64,000 nucleotides of DNA, from contig JAUYQP010000046.1 in NCBI GenBank assembly GCA_030697205.1, positions 1-64,000 on the forward strand. Direction: 5' to 3'. The number at the start of each line of letters is the position of its first letter. The first letter of the stretch is position 1. The translations under genes and the position numbers were made by a program. The notes below the pieces were generated by a model. That model searched no databases. It was not told where the DNA came from and saw only the letters and a list, made by a program, of their open reading frames with translations. Source of the DNA: Mycobacteriales bacterium (GTDB lineage Bacteria; Actinomycetota; Actinomycetes; Mycobacteriales; SCTD01). Below, in pieces: positions 52,865 to 60,547 of the stretch.

Positions 52865-53170
52865 GTGAAGGTCGAGCTGCTGTGGTTCTCCGGCTGCCCC
52901 AACTGGCAGGAGACCGACGCCCGGCTCCGCCAGGCGCTGCCGCTGGCCGGCGTCGACGCCGACGTCGCGCTCGTCGAGGTGACGACGCCCGAAGACGCCG
53001 AGCGGCTCAGGTTCCGCGGTTTGCCGACGGTTCTGCTCGACGGCACGGACCCCTTCGCCGAGGAGGACGACCCGGTCGGGCTGTCCTGCCGGGTCTTCCG
53101 GACCCCCGACGGACTGCGCGGCGCGCCGACCGTCCAGCAGCTCGTCGAAGCGCTCGACGGCGCCCGGTGA
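52865..53170 (+). CDS. Thioredoxin-fold protein of metal-resistance clusters
   Basis: 101 aa from GTG 52865. Starts with a beta strand then GCPNWQETDARLRQAL, and later FRGLPTVLLDGTDPF with a cis-proline turn, the thioredoxin-fold pattern. The active site has one cysteine in CPNW; a second appears in GLSCRVF. Similar proteins sit beside mercury and other metal-resistance genes. TACCGT at 52853-52858, six bases before the GTG, supports a leaderless start. Confidence 0.75.
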   Translation: MKVELLWFSGCPNWQETDARLRQALPLAGVDADVALVEVTTPEDAERLRFRGLPTVLLDGTDPFAEEDDPVGLSCRVFRTPDGLRGAPTVQQLVEALDGAR

Positions 53171-53316
53171 CCGCGCCGACGAGGGCGACCGTGCCGTGCG
53201 GCTGCTGCGCGAGGCCGATGCCGCGGTCGAAGGTGGCCGAGCTCGGGAGCACGCCCGGGGTGTTCCTGTGCCGCAGGTGCGCGGTCTGGGCGCTGTTCCG
53301 GTCGTTCCGCCGGTAG
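53167..53316 (+). CDS. Tiny zinc-ribbon protein
   Basis: 49 aa, GTG overlapping the previous stop by 4 bases. PCGCCARPMP and FLCRRCAVWALF form a four-cysteine ribbon, likely binding one zinc ion. No family name. Translational coupling to the thioredoxin-fold gene supports expression. Confidence 0.6.
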   Translation: MTAPTRATVPCGCCARPMPRSKVAELGSTPGVFLCRRCAVWALFRSFRR

Positions 53317-53828
53317 ATCAGTCGGTCACCCGGCGGGCGGGTCCGCTAGCACCTCGTGGACACGCTCGCCCGCCGGCGGCAGCAGGTGGATAGTGGCCGG
53401 GTCGCCCCGCACGTCTTGCCCGATGGCGTGGTCCGGGTTCCGCCTCCACGTGATTGCACCCGCCCCGGTGTAATCGCGTCCGTCGCGCACCGATCCGACC
53501 TGTCCAGGAGCGCCGGTTACGGCCGTTGGGGCCGGAGGTCCCGGCCGCCCGCAGCGATCTGCTCGTGCAGGCCTTCAGGTAGCAACAACGTCATGACCTA
53601 CTACATCAAGTCGGGTGGACGTCCGGCGCCGATCTGCACGATCCAGCACCCGCGGCAAGGCCTCCTCCACACATGCAGCCGAGCGCTTCGCGGGTCCTTC
53701 AGGTGCGGCCATGACGCCGGACGTCCACGCGTCAGGAAGTTAGACCGGATCCGAGAGCCTCGGGGAGGGCCTGTGGACAACCTGGCATCGGGATCCGAGA
53801 GCGCCCCGGGGGCGAGGGCGCAGAGACG
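53317..53828. other. Gene-free stretch with repeats and a DnaA box
   Basis: No convincing coding frame. It contains the terminator-like hairpin above, an inverted repeat GATTGCACC/GGTGTAATC (53452-53460, 53467-53475, 8 of 9 paired), a direct repeat GGATCCGAGAGC at 53747-53758 and 53791-53802, and between those copies TGTGGACAA (53772-53780), an exact DnaA box complement. It may be part of an element maintenance or partition region. Confidence 0.45.
53330..53376. terminator. Hairpin after the zinc-ribbon gene
   Basis: CCGGCGGGCG (53330-53339) and CGCCCGCCGG (53367-53376), a perfect 10-bp stem with a 27-nt loop, 13 bases after the stop at 53316. Confidence 0.45.
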
Positions 53829-54185
53829 TCACTGCCGGTGCCGCGCTCTACGGTCGCCGTCGTAGTGCCGCTGGCACAGCCCCATGGTCACGACGTCGGC
53901 GGTGCAGTCGGCGGCTGCGCACGAGCCGGTCGCCGGCACCCGCGCCGGTCGGAAGATGGCGGGTCCGGGTTCGCCGGTTCGGCGGACTCGGTCGTAGTGA
54001 CCGCGGCACAGCCCGTGCTGGCTGTGTGGCCGGCCGCAGCCGTTGACGCCGCACACGCCGCGCCCAGGTCGACCCGGGTGGGTCGCGTCGCCGTACTTCT
54101 CCCAACGGTCGTAGTGGGACCGGCACCACCCCCGCGCCACGACCGGCTGCCCGCACCTCGGGATGGAGCAGGCGCGGTCGCTCAC
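53829..54185 (-). CDS. Small protein with three zinc-finger-like CxxHYD repeats
   Basis: 118 aa from GTG 54185. Three units of the form C-x4-C-x8/9-C-x2-HY(D): CSIPRCGQPVVARGWCRSHYD, CGVNGCGRPHSQHGLCRGHYD and CAAADCTADVVTMGLCQRHYD, given here only as landmarks of about 20 residues each. This type of repeat is seen in small actinobacterial and phage proteins, sometimes beside HNH nucleases; no nuclease domain is present here. Function unknown, nucleic-acid binding is plausible. Confidence 0.65.
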   Translation of the reverse strand: MSDRACSIPRCGQPVVARGWCRSHYDRWEKYGDATHPGRPGRGVCGVNGCGRPHSQHGLCRGHYDRVRRTGEPGPAIFRPARVPATGSCAAADCTADVVTMGLCQRHYDGDRRARHRQ

Positions 54186-54207
54186 GCGCTCATCCTGCCG
54201 CGCAGAG

Positions 54208-54465
54208 CTACATGTCGGCGACGGCCTTGAACATCGCGTCGACCGCGTCCACGACGTCCTGCGCCGGACTGAGCATCGCCCGGCCCGCAGCAGTGAGCTC
54301 GAGACCGCGCGGTCGGCGCCGGAACAGAGGGACGCCGAGTATCTCCTCGAGCGCGGCGAGTTCACGGCTGACCGCGGACTGGGATCTGCCGAGCCGCGTG
54401 GCGGCGCCCGTAGCGGTTCCCTCCTCTGCGGCGACGAGGAACGTGCGGAACTGCTCGGTGTTCAT
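54208..54465 (-). CDS. LysR-type DNA-binding domain only
   Basis: 85 aa. It is the LysR N-terminal helix-turn-helix: MNTEQFRTFLVAAEEG, RLGRSQSAVSRELAALEEILGVPLFRR, LELTAAGRAML. The ligand-binding domain of about 200 residues that normally follows is absent; a stop comes after AMFKAVADM. Either a natural short regulator or a truncated remnant. Confidence 0.7.
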   Translation of the reverse strand: MNTEQFRTFLVAAEEGTATGAATRLGRSQSAVSRELAALEEILGVPLFRRRPRGLELTAAGRAMLSPAQDVVDAVDAMFKAVADM

Positions 54466-54530
54466 GCGCGCAGTGTTGCGACGGGTGCTCGCCAGGTCTA
54501 CGACCGATGCAGCATCCGCATAAGGCACGG

Positions 54531-54884
54531 TCAGTACGTCAGGCTGTGTGCGTTGAGCAGCCAGTGGCGCAGCGCCGGCTCGTTGTGCGGGCTCGGCACC
54601 TTGTCGTCGCCCGGGTCGGCGCCAACCTCGCTGACGTAGCTGTGCAGCGTCGCGGGGCCGTCGACACCGGGGCCGACGATGAGGTGCTGTGAGTTGATCA
54701 GCCAGCCGTCGTTGAGGGCGAGCTGTTCGAGGACGTCTTCGATCCGAGCTCGTACCGCGGTCTCGAGGTCCTCGTGGTGGCCGAGATGCCGCCATGCGAC
54801 CGGGCGTCCACCGCCTCGGACGGTGGTCAGGGCGAGCAGGTGGTACGGCCCACGAGGAGGTGCGCCGCTTGTTGGTGTGGTCAT
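54531..54884 (-). CDS. Hypothetical protein of the mobile element
   Basis: 117 aa with a good GGGAGGAAC ribosome site. Mixed alpha/beta pattern (YHLLALTTVRGGGRPVAWRH, LETAVRARIEDVLEQLALNDG, SQHLIVGPG) without a recognised family. Lies in a run of minus-strand small genes between the metal cargo and the pilus operon. Confidence 0.6.
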   Translation of the reverse strand: MTTPTSGAPPRGPYHLLALTTVRGGGRPVAWRHLGHHEDLETAVRARIEDVLEQLALNDGWLINSQHLIVGPGVDGPATLHSYVSEVGADPGDDKVPSPHNEPALRHWLLNAHSLTY

Positions 54885-54972
54885 CGTTCCTCCCGGAGCG
54901 CCGTCTTGGTCGGGCGACGGTGGGGGGCTGAGATCGGCAGTGGTGCCGCGGCGAGGCAGGTTGTGGATGTCG

Positions 54973-55596
54973 TCATCTGGCCGGCCCAGTGCCTGGCAGG
55001 CCCGGCGCGGGGGGCTCGAGGCCCTTCCCGTCCGGCTGGGGGAGGCCTGGCTGACGGCCGTCGAGTCGGCGGTATCGGCGGTTGATGGGTTCGTCGACGG
55101 CGCGCAGCCGCGCCTGTCGCTCTTGCTCGAGGACCCGGGCGAACGGCACGGCGCGACCGGGGAACACTCGGGTTGCAACCGCCGCAGCCTGGGTCCAGGC
55201 GCGGATGTGGGTCTCCAGCGCGGTCATGTCGTAGGCCCGTACCTGCAGCGGCCCGACCGTGATGGCCAGGGCATGACCGACGCGGTCGACGTGCCAGGGC
55301 TGCCGGCCTTCGAAGATTATCGACCCGGCGGGATAGGCCGCCCCGGATCCGACTGGTGGCGCCGGTCGCCGGATGTCGCGCAACGTGGGCTGCCACTCGG
55401 CGGCCGACAGCTGGGCGGCGGCCCAGGCGCGGGCGGCGCTCATGGCGCTCGCCCCATCGATGCAGTGCACGACCACCGTGCCGGCACGGACCTTCAGATG
55501 CGGGCGCCCTGAGCCGCCGGCAGGCGCGACCGTCACCGCGGTGTCGTCGTGGCCGTGCGCGTCGATGCTGAGGCTGAGATCCCATGAGTCGCTCAT
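54973..55596 (-). CDS. Hypothetical protein of the mobile element
   Basis: 207 aa from ATG 55596 (ATG 55614 is an alternative). Beta-rich start (WDLSLSIDAHGHDDTAVTVAP, HLKVRAGTVVVHCIDG), a helical segment (SAARAWAAAQLSAAEW), and a basic, Pro-rich C-terminus (LEQERQARLRAVDEPINRRYRRLDG). No family recognised. Its upstream gap, shared with the divergent lipoprotein gene, is full of repeats. Confidence 0.6.
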   Translation of the reverse strand: MSDSWDLSLSIDAHGHDDTAVTVAPAGGSGRPHLKVRAGTVVVHCIDGASAMSAARAWAAAQLSAAEWQPTLRDIRRPAPPVGSGAAYPAGSIIFEGRQPWHVDRVGHALAITVGPLQVRAYDMTALETHIRAWTQAAAVATRVFPGRAVPFARVLEQERQARLRAVDEPINRRYRRLDGRQPGLPQPDGKGLEPPAPGLPGTGPAR

Positions 55597-55974
55597 GGTC
55601 GGCACGGTCGACATCGACCGCTCCACGATCGTGACCAACCGCTCCACGGCCACGCCGCTGCCTTCAGCGGCCGGTCCAGCGGGGCGCCGCACATGAGGTG
55701 GAGCGGTCGGGTCTGGCGGACGGCTCCCGACCCTTCGCGGCCGCAACGGACCAGCACGATCCGCGCCTGGGAGTTATCCACAGATCCGTCAGCGCCGTGC
55801 TGAAGGTGGGATCCCGACGCTTTGCTTGGAGCGTTTGGTCACGTTTTTGGAGCGGTTGAAGCCCAGCCTCGTGGTCGTGCGCACGTGGAGCGGAGGGAGG
55901 GCGAGTTGACACGAACCCGACATGTACGGAAAGACTGCGATCTTCCTCGCTCCGACGGACCGGCGGGAGGCGTG
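55597..55974. other. 378-bp divergent gap with DnaA box and GTGGAGCGG repeats, candidate origin or control region
   Basis: Holds TTATCCACA (55774-55782), a perfect DnaA box; GACCGCTCCAC (55616-55626) and AACCGCTCCAC (55637-55647) in inverse orientation; GTGGAGCGGTC (55698-55708); TGGAGCGTTT (55827-55836) and TGGAGCGGTT (55848-55857) flanking a locally AT-richer segment; and GTGGAGCGGAG (55885-55895). Must also contain promoters of the two divergent genes. Confidence 0.5.
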
Positions 55975-56577
55975 ATGAGCGCTTCTTCCCAGACGCCGCT
56001 GGCGAGGCGCCTTCAGGCGCCGACGCCGTGCGGCCATCCGTCCCGCTCACGGCGCACAAGCGTTCTTGTCGGATCCGCTCTGGCAGTGCTGCTGTCGGGT
56101 TGTGCCGGTGAGGCGACGAGTGCCCCGACGCCGAGCTCGACCGCCGCTCCATCGGCAACCTCAACGCCAACTCCAGCCGACGAGACGGCGGAGCTGCTCG
56201 TTCAGTACCGCGAGTTCTGGGCGAGCCTGACCCCAGTCAGCAAGATGCCGGCCGCGGATCGGCGATCAGTTCTGGCCGAACTCGCGGTCGATCCGGCGCT
56301 GAAGTCGATCTTGTTCGGGATGACCCAGGCCGACGGCAAGGGTCAGGTGTTCTATGGCGCCGCCATCCCGCGGCCGCTTGCACGAGTGAACCCGGACGGA
56401 ACGACGGCCCTAGTTCGAGACTGTCAGGACGGTCGTCAAGCCGGTCTAGCCAAACGCGATACGGGAGAGCGGCTTACCAAAGGTGTCGCGCGCAACCACG
56501 TGAGCGTCACGATGAAGAAGCAGCCGGGAGGCCTGTGGAAGGTCTTCTTCATCGACTACGCGAAGTCGCCATGCTGA
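55975..56577 (+). CDS. Lipoprotein, first gene of the pilus operon
   Basis: 200 aa from ATG 55975 with GGGAGG upstream. Lipobox LAVLLSGCAGE, then a Thr/Ser/Pro/Ala linker and a domain with QYREFWASLTPVSKMPAADR, FYGAAIPRPLARVNPDG and WKVFFIDYAKSPC. No named family. It overlaps the next gene by 7 bases and leads the Tad-type operon, so it may act in pilus assembly or anchoring. Confidence 0.7.
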   Translation: MSASSQTPLARRLQAPTPCGHPSRSRRTSVLVGSALAVLLSGCAGEATSAPTPSSTAAPSATSTPTPADETAELLVQYREFWASLTPVSKMPAADRRSVLAELAVDPALKSILFGMTQADGKGQVFYGAAIPRPLARVNPDGTTALVRDCQDGRQAGLAKRDTGERLTKGVARNHVSVTMKKQPGGLWKVFFIDYAKSPC

Positions 56578-57449
56578 CCGGGCGCGTGGCGGTCGCCTGT
56601 CTGATCTGCCTCGCGCCCCTCGCCGTGCCTCGGGTTGCTTGGGCTGATGATCCCGTCACAGTCGAGGGAGACATGTTCGGCGGCTACATCGACACCTCGG
56701 TGACCGCCCCGGGATCGGCCGGCGGACCGCCGTCGCCAGGCAACGGCGCGGCCGCGTCGGACAACGACGGTCCGAGGTGCACGTGGACCGAGGAGTCTCC
56801 GTACGCCCAGTCGCTCTGGGAGTGGCTCGGGGCCGGCGAACCCGGCGGCACCTGGTACGACGTGAGGTGCTCCGACGGCTCGACCTTCATCGGGGTCTAC
56901 GTCCCGCCCGCCAGCGACGCCGTTCCCCCGGACGCGCGCCTCGCAGGCTCTCTCGCAAGGAACGCGATCAGCCGTCTACAGCTGCCGGCACCGGCCGTGG
57001 GCCAAAGCCCCGCCGGCCAAGCGCTGGTGAACCTGCCGACGTGGTGGTGGGTGGAGACCGGCTCGTGGCGGGTGCTGCGGCAGCGGACGCAGGCTGGGCC
57101 GGTGTGGGCGGAGGTGACGGCGACGCCGGTGTCGACGTCGTGGGATCCGGGGGACGGCTCGGCTCCACTGGTGTGCGCAGGGCCAGGCACGCCGTATGAC
57201 CGGTCGCGTCCGGAGGGAGTGCAGTCGACGGACTGCTCCTACACCTACCGGCGCAGCAGCGCCGGGCAGCCGCAGACGGGGCCGGACGTCAACGACCGGT
57301 TCTTCACCGTCACGGTCACCACCGTGTGGGAGGTCACCTGGCGCGGCAGCGGCGGGTCGGGCGGCACCCTGCCGCGGCTGTCCCGCACGAGCTCGTTCCC
57401 CCTGGCGGTGGCGCAGCGGCAGACGGTCGTGACCGGCGGCAGCGGCTGA
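56571..57449 (+). CDS. Secreted Trp-rich hypothetical of the pilus operon
   Basis: 292 aa from ATG 56571. Signal peptide (VAVACLICLAPLAVPRVAWA) and a mature part with CTWTEESPYAQSLWEWLG, LVNLPTWWWVETGSWRVL, EVTATPVSTSWDPGDGSAPLVCAGPGT and VTVTTVWEVTW. Four cysteines could form disulfides. I recall similar proteins next to SAF-domain and TadA genes in actinobacterial elements; role unknown. Confidence 0.7.
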   Translation: MLTGRVAVACLICLAPLAVPRVAWADDPVTVEGDMFGGYIDTSVTAPGSAGGPPSPGNGAAASDNDGPRCTWTEESPYAQSLWEWLGAGEPGGTWYDVRCSDGSTFIGVYVPPASDAVPPDARLAGSLARNAISRLQLPAPAVGQSPAGQALVNLPTWWWVETGSWRVLRQRTQAGPVWAEVTATPVSTSWDPGDGSAPLVCAGPGTPYDRSRPEGVQSTDCSYTYRRSSAGQPQTGPDVNDRFFTVTVTTVWEVTWRGSGGSGGTLPRLSRTSSFPLAVAQRQTVVTGGSG

Positions 57450-57507
57450 CCCGCAGAACACAGAAGCAAGGCGTTGCCCAGTACGCGACCAGAGCGGAGC
57501 CCGCGAG

Positions 57508-58218
57508 ATGACGACCACCCAGATCCCCACCCCCGCCTCGGGCGGCTGGGTACCGCAAGGCCTCGCGGGGCCGCTGCCACCACCGACCGCTGCATCCCTG
57601 GATGGTGGCCGGCTGCCGCGGGTGCGGCGGCAGCGCCGACCAGCTCTGGCTGCCGGCGGTGTGCTGCTGGTGCTGGTGTGCGCGACGGCCAGTGCAGGCG
57701 TCGTCCTCGCCGGTCAGGACACCACCCGGGTGATCGCGCTGGCTCGTGACGTGCAGGCCGGGCAGGTCCTCACACTCGAGGACCTGCGGGTCGCTGAGCT
57801 CGACGGCAGCGGGCTGACCGCACTGTCGGCTGACGGGCTCAGTGCCCTGGTCGGGCAGACCGCGACCGCGAGTCTGCCGGCGGGCACGCTGCTGAACAGC
57901 CGCATGCTGAGCGCCGCGCCGCTGCCCGCCGCGGGACTGCAGCTCGTCGCGGTCGCGGTCAAACCGGGAGGCGTACCGGCGGAGGCGGTCCCTGGGCGCG
58001 ACGTGATGCTGCTGCGCGTCGTCACCACCGCCGACCCGACGCGTACCGCCGAGCCCGCTGTCCTGGTCGCGAAGGCCAGAGTGGTGTCGGTGGCTACCGA
58101 GAGCGCCAATGGGCTGGTGGTCCTGTCCGTGCAGGTCCCGCAGGCCGCAGCGCCGCCGGTGGCGCAGGCCAGTGCGGCGGGCGCGGTCGCTGTGACCCTG
58201 CTGCCGGTGACCCCGTGA
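57508..58218 (+). CDS. SAF-domain protein (CpaB/RcpC-like pilus assembly)
   Basis: 236 aa. One membrane span (ALAAGGVLLVLVCATASAGVVL) follows a Pro-rich cytoplasmic start. The outer part is a SAF domain: VIALARDVQAGQVLTLEDLRVAEL, then LPAGTLLNSRML and VKPGGVPAEAVPGRDVMLL. CpaB/RcpC proteins help build the outer parts of Flp pili. The stop overlaps the next GTG by 4 bases. Confidence 0.85.
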   Translation: MTTTQIPTPASGGWVPQGLAGPLPPPTAASLDGGRLPRVRRQRRPALAAGGVLLVLVCATASAGVVLAGQDTTRVIALARDVQAGQVLTLEDLRVAELDGSGLTALSADGLSALVGQTATASLPAGTLLNSRMLSAAPLPAAGLQLVAVAVKPGGVPAEAVPGRDVMLLRVVTTADPTRTAEPAVLVAKARVVSVATESANGLVVLSVQVPQAAAPPVAQASAAGAVAVTLLPVTP

Positions 58219-59090
58219 ACCTCGGCGACGGCGCATCCTCTGTGGGTACCCCGGTGGCGCTGGTCAGTGCGAAGGGCGCACCGGGCGTCACGGCGAGCGC
58301 TCTGCTGCTGACCGTTTTGCTGCCCGGCACGGTTCTGGTCGAGGCGGACCCTGCCGGCGGGGACCTGCGCTGCGCCCTGACCGACCCGGTCACTGCGCCG
58401 CTCAGGGCGGACCTGGGTCTGGTGTCGTTGCTCGCCGCGCACCGCACCGCGAGTGGACCGGCCGACCGCGGCCTGCTTGCGCACGCCCAGGCGCTGCCCG
58501 GCGGACTTCCGCTGCTGGTGGGCCCCGGATCGCCGGCGCAGGCCGACGCGCTGACACCGTCCTGGCCGCAGCTCGCCGCGACGGTCCGTGCCCACCCGGG
58601 CCTGGTGCTGCTCGATCTCGGGCGGTTGCCGCATTCCGCGTCGTGGCAGCTCGTCGACGCGTCCGTCATGACGATCGTCGTCACCCGTCCCGACGTCCCC
58701 GCGGTCGCGCACACACGGGACTTGCTCGCAGGGCTGCGTACCCGGCGGGCACGGGTGGGTCTGCTGGTGATCGGATCCGAACGCGAGCAGCACGAGGTGA
58801 CAGCCGCGGTCACTGGTCCGGGCGTAAGCGTGGGCAGCGGGGTCGGTGCTGGCTCCGCTCCGTTGTGGGTCGGGAGGCTGCCGCACGACCCCGAGGCCGC
58901 CGGGCAGCTGCTGGCCGGGCACTGGGGCCGACGGCTGGACCGAAGCCCGCTGCTCGCGGCCGGCCGTCGGGTCGCCCGGGACCTGCACGACACCCTGCTC
59001 GCGGCCCGGACCGTCACCCCCGGCAGCATCGCCACCCTGCCGTATCCGGCGGAGCCGGCCGAGGCGTGGGGCGCGGAGGTCCGGTCATGA
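58215..59090 (+). CDS. CpaE-like ParA-fold protein with degenerate P-loop
   Basis: 291 aa. The order of strands is that of ParA/MinD ATPases (ALVSAKGAPGVTASAL, TVLVEADPAGGDLRCAL, LVLLDLGRLPHS, IVVTRPDVPAVAHTRDLL). The deviant Walker A lacks the usual GK[ST] ending: KGAPGVT instead of KGGxGKT, so ATP hydrolysis is doubtful. CpaE localises pilus assembly in Caulobacter; here it lies directly upstream of the TadA ATPase gene with a 4-nt overlap. Confidence 0.78.
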   Translation: MNLGDGASSVGTPVALVSAKGAPGVTASALLLTVLLPGTVLVEADPAGGDLRCALTDPVTAPLRADLGLVSLLAAHRTASGPADRGLLAHAQALPGGLPLLVGPGSPAQADALTPSWPQLAATVRAHPGLVLLDLGRLPHSASWQLVDASVMTIVVTRPDVPAVAHTRDLLAGLRTRRARVGLLVIGSEREQHEVTAAVTGPGVSVGSGVGAGSAPLWVGRLPHDPEAAGQLLAGHWGRRLDRSPLLAAGRRVARDLHDTLLAARTVTPGSIATLPYPAEPAEAWGAEVRS

Positions 59091-60547
59091 CCGTGCTCGA
59101 CCCGCACCCGACCGTCGCGCCCGCCGATCCGAGCGCGTCGACCTCGGCAGCCACCACCACAACTCTTCCCGCAGCGGACCTGGGGACGGCGGCGCCCGAC
59201 TACGTGCTGGTGCAGCAGCTCCGCGCCACCGTCGCGACGGGACTGCGAGACGCCCGCCGCGCGCACGCCGAAGCCGGCCGGCCGGACCTCGACAGCGACG
59301 ACGAGCGGCAGCTCGCGCGCAGCCTGATCAGCCGGGCCGTGCAGGAACACCGCCGCGCCCAGCTGCTCCACGGCCACGCCGCGGTTTCCTCGAGCGAGGA
59401 TGACGCGCTGCTCACCGGCGCGGTTGAGGCGGCTCTGTTCGGGCTCGGGCGTCTCGAGCCGATCCTAGCCGACCCGAGCTGCGTGCACGTCGAGATCAAC
59501 GGTTGCGACCGGGTCTGGCTCTACCGCGACGATGGCCGCATCGACGCGGGACCGGCCGTGGCGGACTCCGACGCCGAACTCGTCGAGTGGGTCCGCACCG
59601 CCGCGACCTACTCCGGTCTGGCCAGCCGCCCGTTCGACACCGCGAACCCGTGGCTCGAGCTGCGGCTGCCCGACGGCAGCCGGCTGTGCGCACTGATGAG
59701 CGTCGTCGAGCGACCGGTGGTGAGCATCCGGCTGTTCCGCTCGCAGCGCGTCACCCTCGACACCCTCGCCGCCCGCGGCAGCTTCGACGCGCGGCTGCAC
59801 GCGTTCCTGCACGCGGCCGTGCGGGCTCGGCTCAACATCGTGGTGTCGGGGGAGACCTTCAGCGGCAAGACGACCCTGCTCCGTGCGCTGGGTAACGCGA
59901 TCAGCTACGAGGAGCGGATCGTGACCTGCGAGCACTTCCTCGAGCTCGGCTTCGACCGTCACCCCGACCTGCACCGCGACGTCGTGGCGATGGAGGAACG
60001 CCTCCCCAACGCCGAGGGAATCGGCGCGATCACGCTGCACGAGCTCGTCGAGCACTCCCGCCGCCTCAATCCCGACCGGCTCATCGTCGGGGAGGTCATC
60101 GGCGGCGAGATCGTCGCGATGCTCGACGCGATGACCCAGGGCGAGGACGGGTCGCTCAGCACCATCCACGCCCGGGACAGCCGCGGCGTCTTCGACCGCA
60201 TCAGCACCTACGCCCTGACCTCAGCCCATCGGATGCCGGTCGAGGCCAGCGGCATGCTGTTGGCCGGCGCGCTGGACCTCGTCGTGCACATGAGCAAGAC
60301 CCGCCTGCCTGACGGGCGGGTGTTCCGGCACGTCAGCAGCGTCCGGGAGGTCCTCGGCTTCGACGGCCGGCAGGTGCTCAGCAGCGAGGTCTTCGCCACC
60401 CCATCTGGCGCGCACGCCGCGGTCCCCGCCGCACCGTTGAGCCCACCTCGCAGCGCCCGGCTCCGCGACGCCGGTTACGACGAACCTGCCTGGGCGGGCG
60501 ACAGCCAACCCGCAGCGCAACCGACTGCGGTGTGGGGGCGGTCATGA
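59087..60547 (+). CDS. tadA: TadA/CpaF-type secretion ATPase
   Basis: 486 aa. It powers Flp pilus assembly at the inner face of the membrane. The N-terminal domain (about residues 90-230) leads to VVSGETFSGKTTLLRAL (Walker A, Lys261), the Asp/Glu-box CEHFLELGF, the Walker B-like RLIVGEVIGGE and a His-box (GSLSTIHARDS). A Pro/Ala-rich tail follows the core. Coupled to both neighbours by 4-nt overlaps. Confidence 0.92.
   Translation: MTVLDPHPTVAPADPSASTSAATTTTLPAADLGTAAPDYVLVQQLRATVATGLRDARRAHAEAGRPDLDSDDERQLARSLISRAVQEHRRAQLLHGHAAVSSSEDDALLTGAVEAALFGLGRLEPILADPSCVHVEINGCDRVWLYRDDGRIDAGPAVADSDAELVEWVRTAATYSGLASRPFDTANPWLELRLPDGSRLCALMSVVERPVVSIRLFRSQRVTLDTLAARGSFDARLHAFLHAAVRARLNIVVSGETFSGKTTLLRALGNAISYEERIVTCEHFLELGFDRHPDLHRDVVAMEERLPNAEGIGAITLHELVEHSRRLNPDRLIVGEVIGGEIVAMLDAMTQGEDGSLSTIHARDSRGVFDRISTYALTSAHRMPVEASGMLLAGALDLVVHMSKTRLPDGRVFRHVSSVREVLGFDGRQVLSSEVFATPSGAHAAVPAAPLSPPRSARLRDAGYDEPAWAGDSQPAAQPTAVWGRS

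Noticed and set aside
53356-53865. Plus-strand 169-codon frame in the 53.3-53.8 kb gap
   Set aside because: No ribosome site, Arg/Pro/Ser-rich shadow composition and it runs across repeats and a hairpin.
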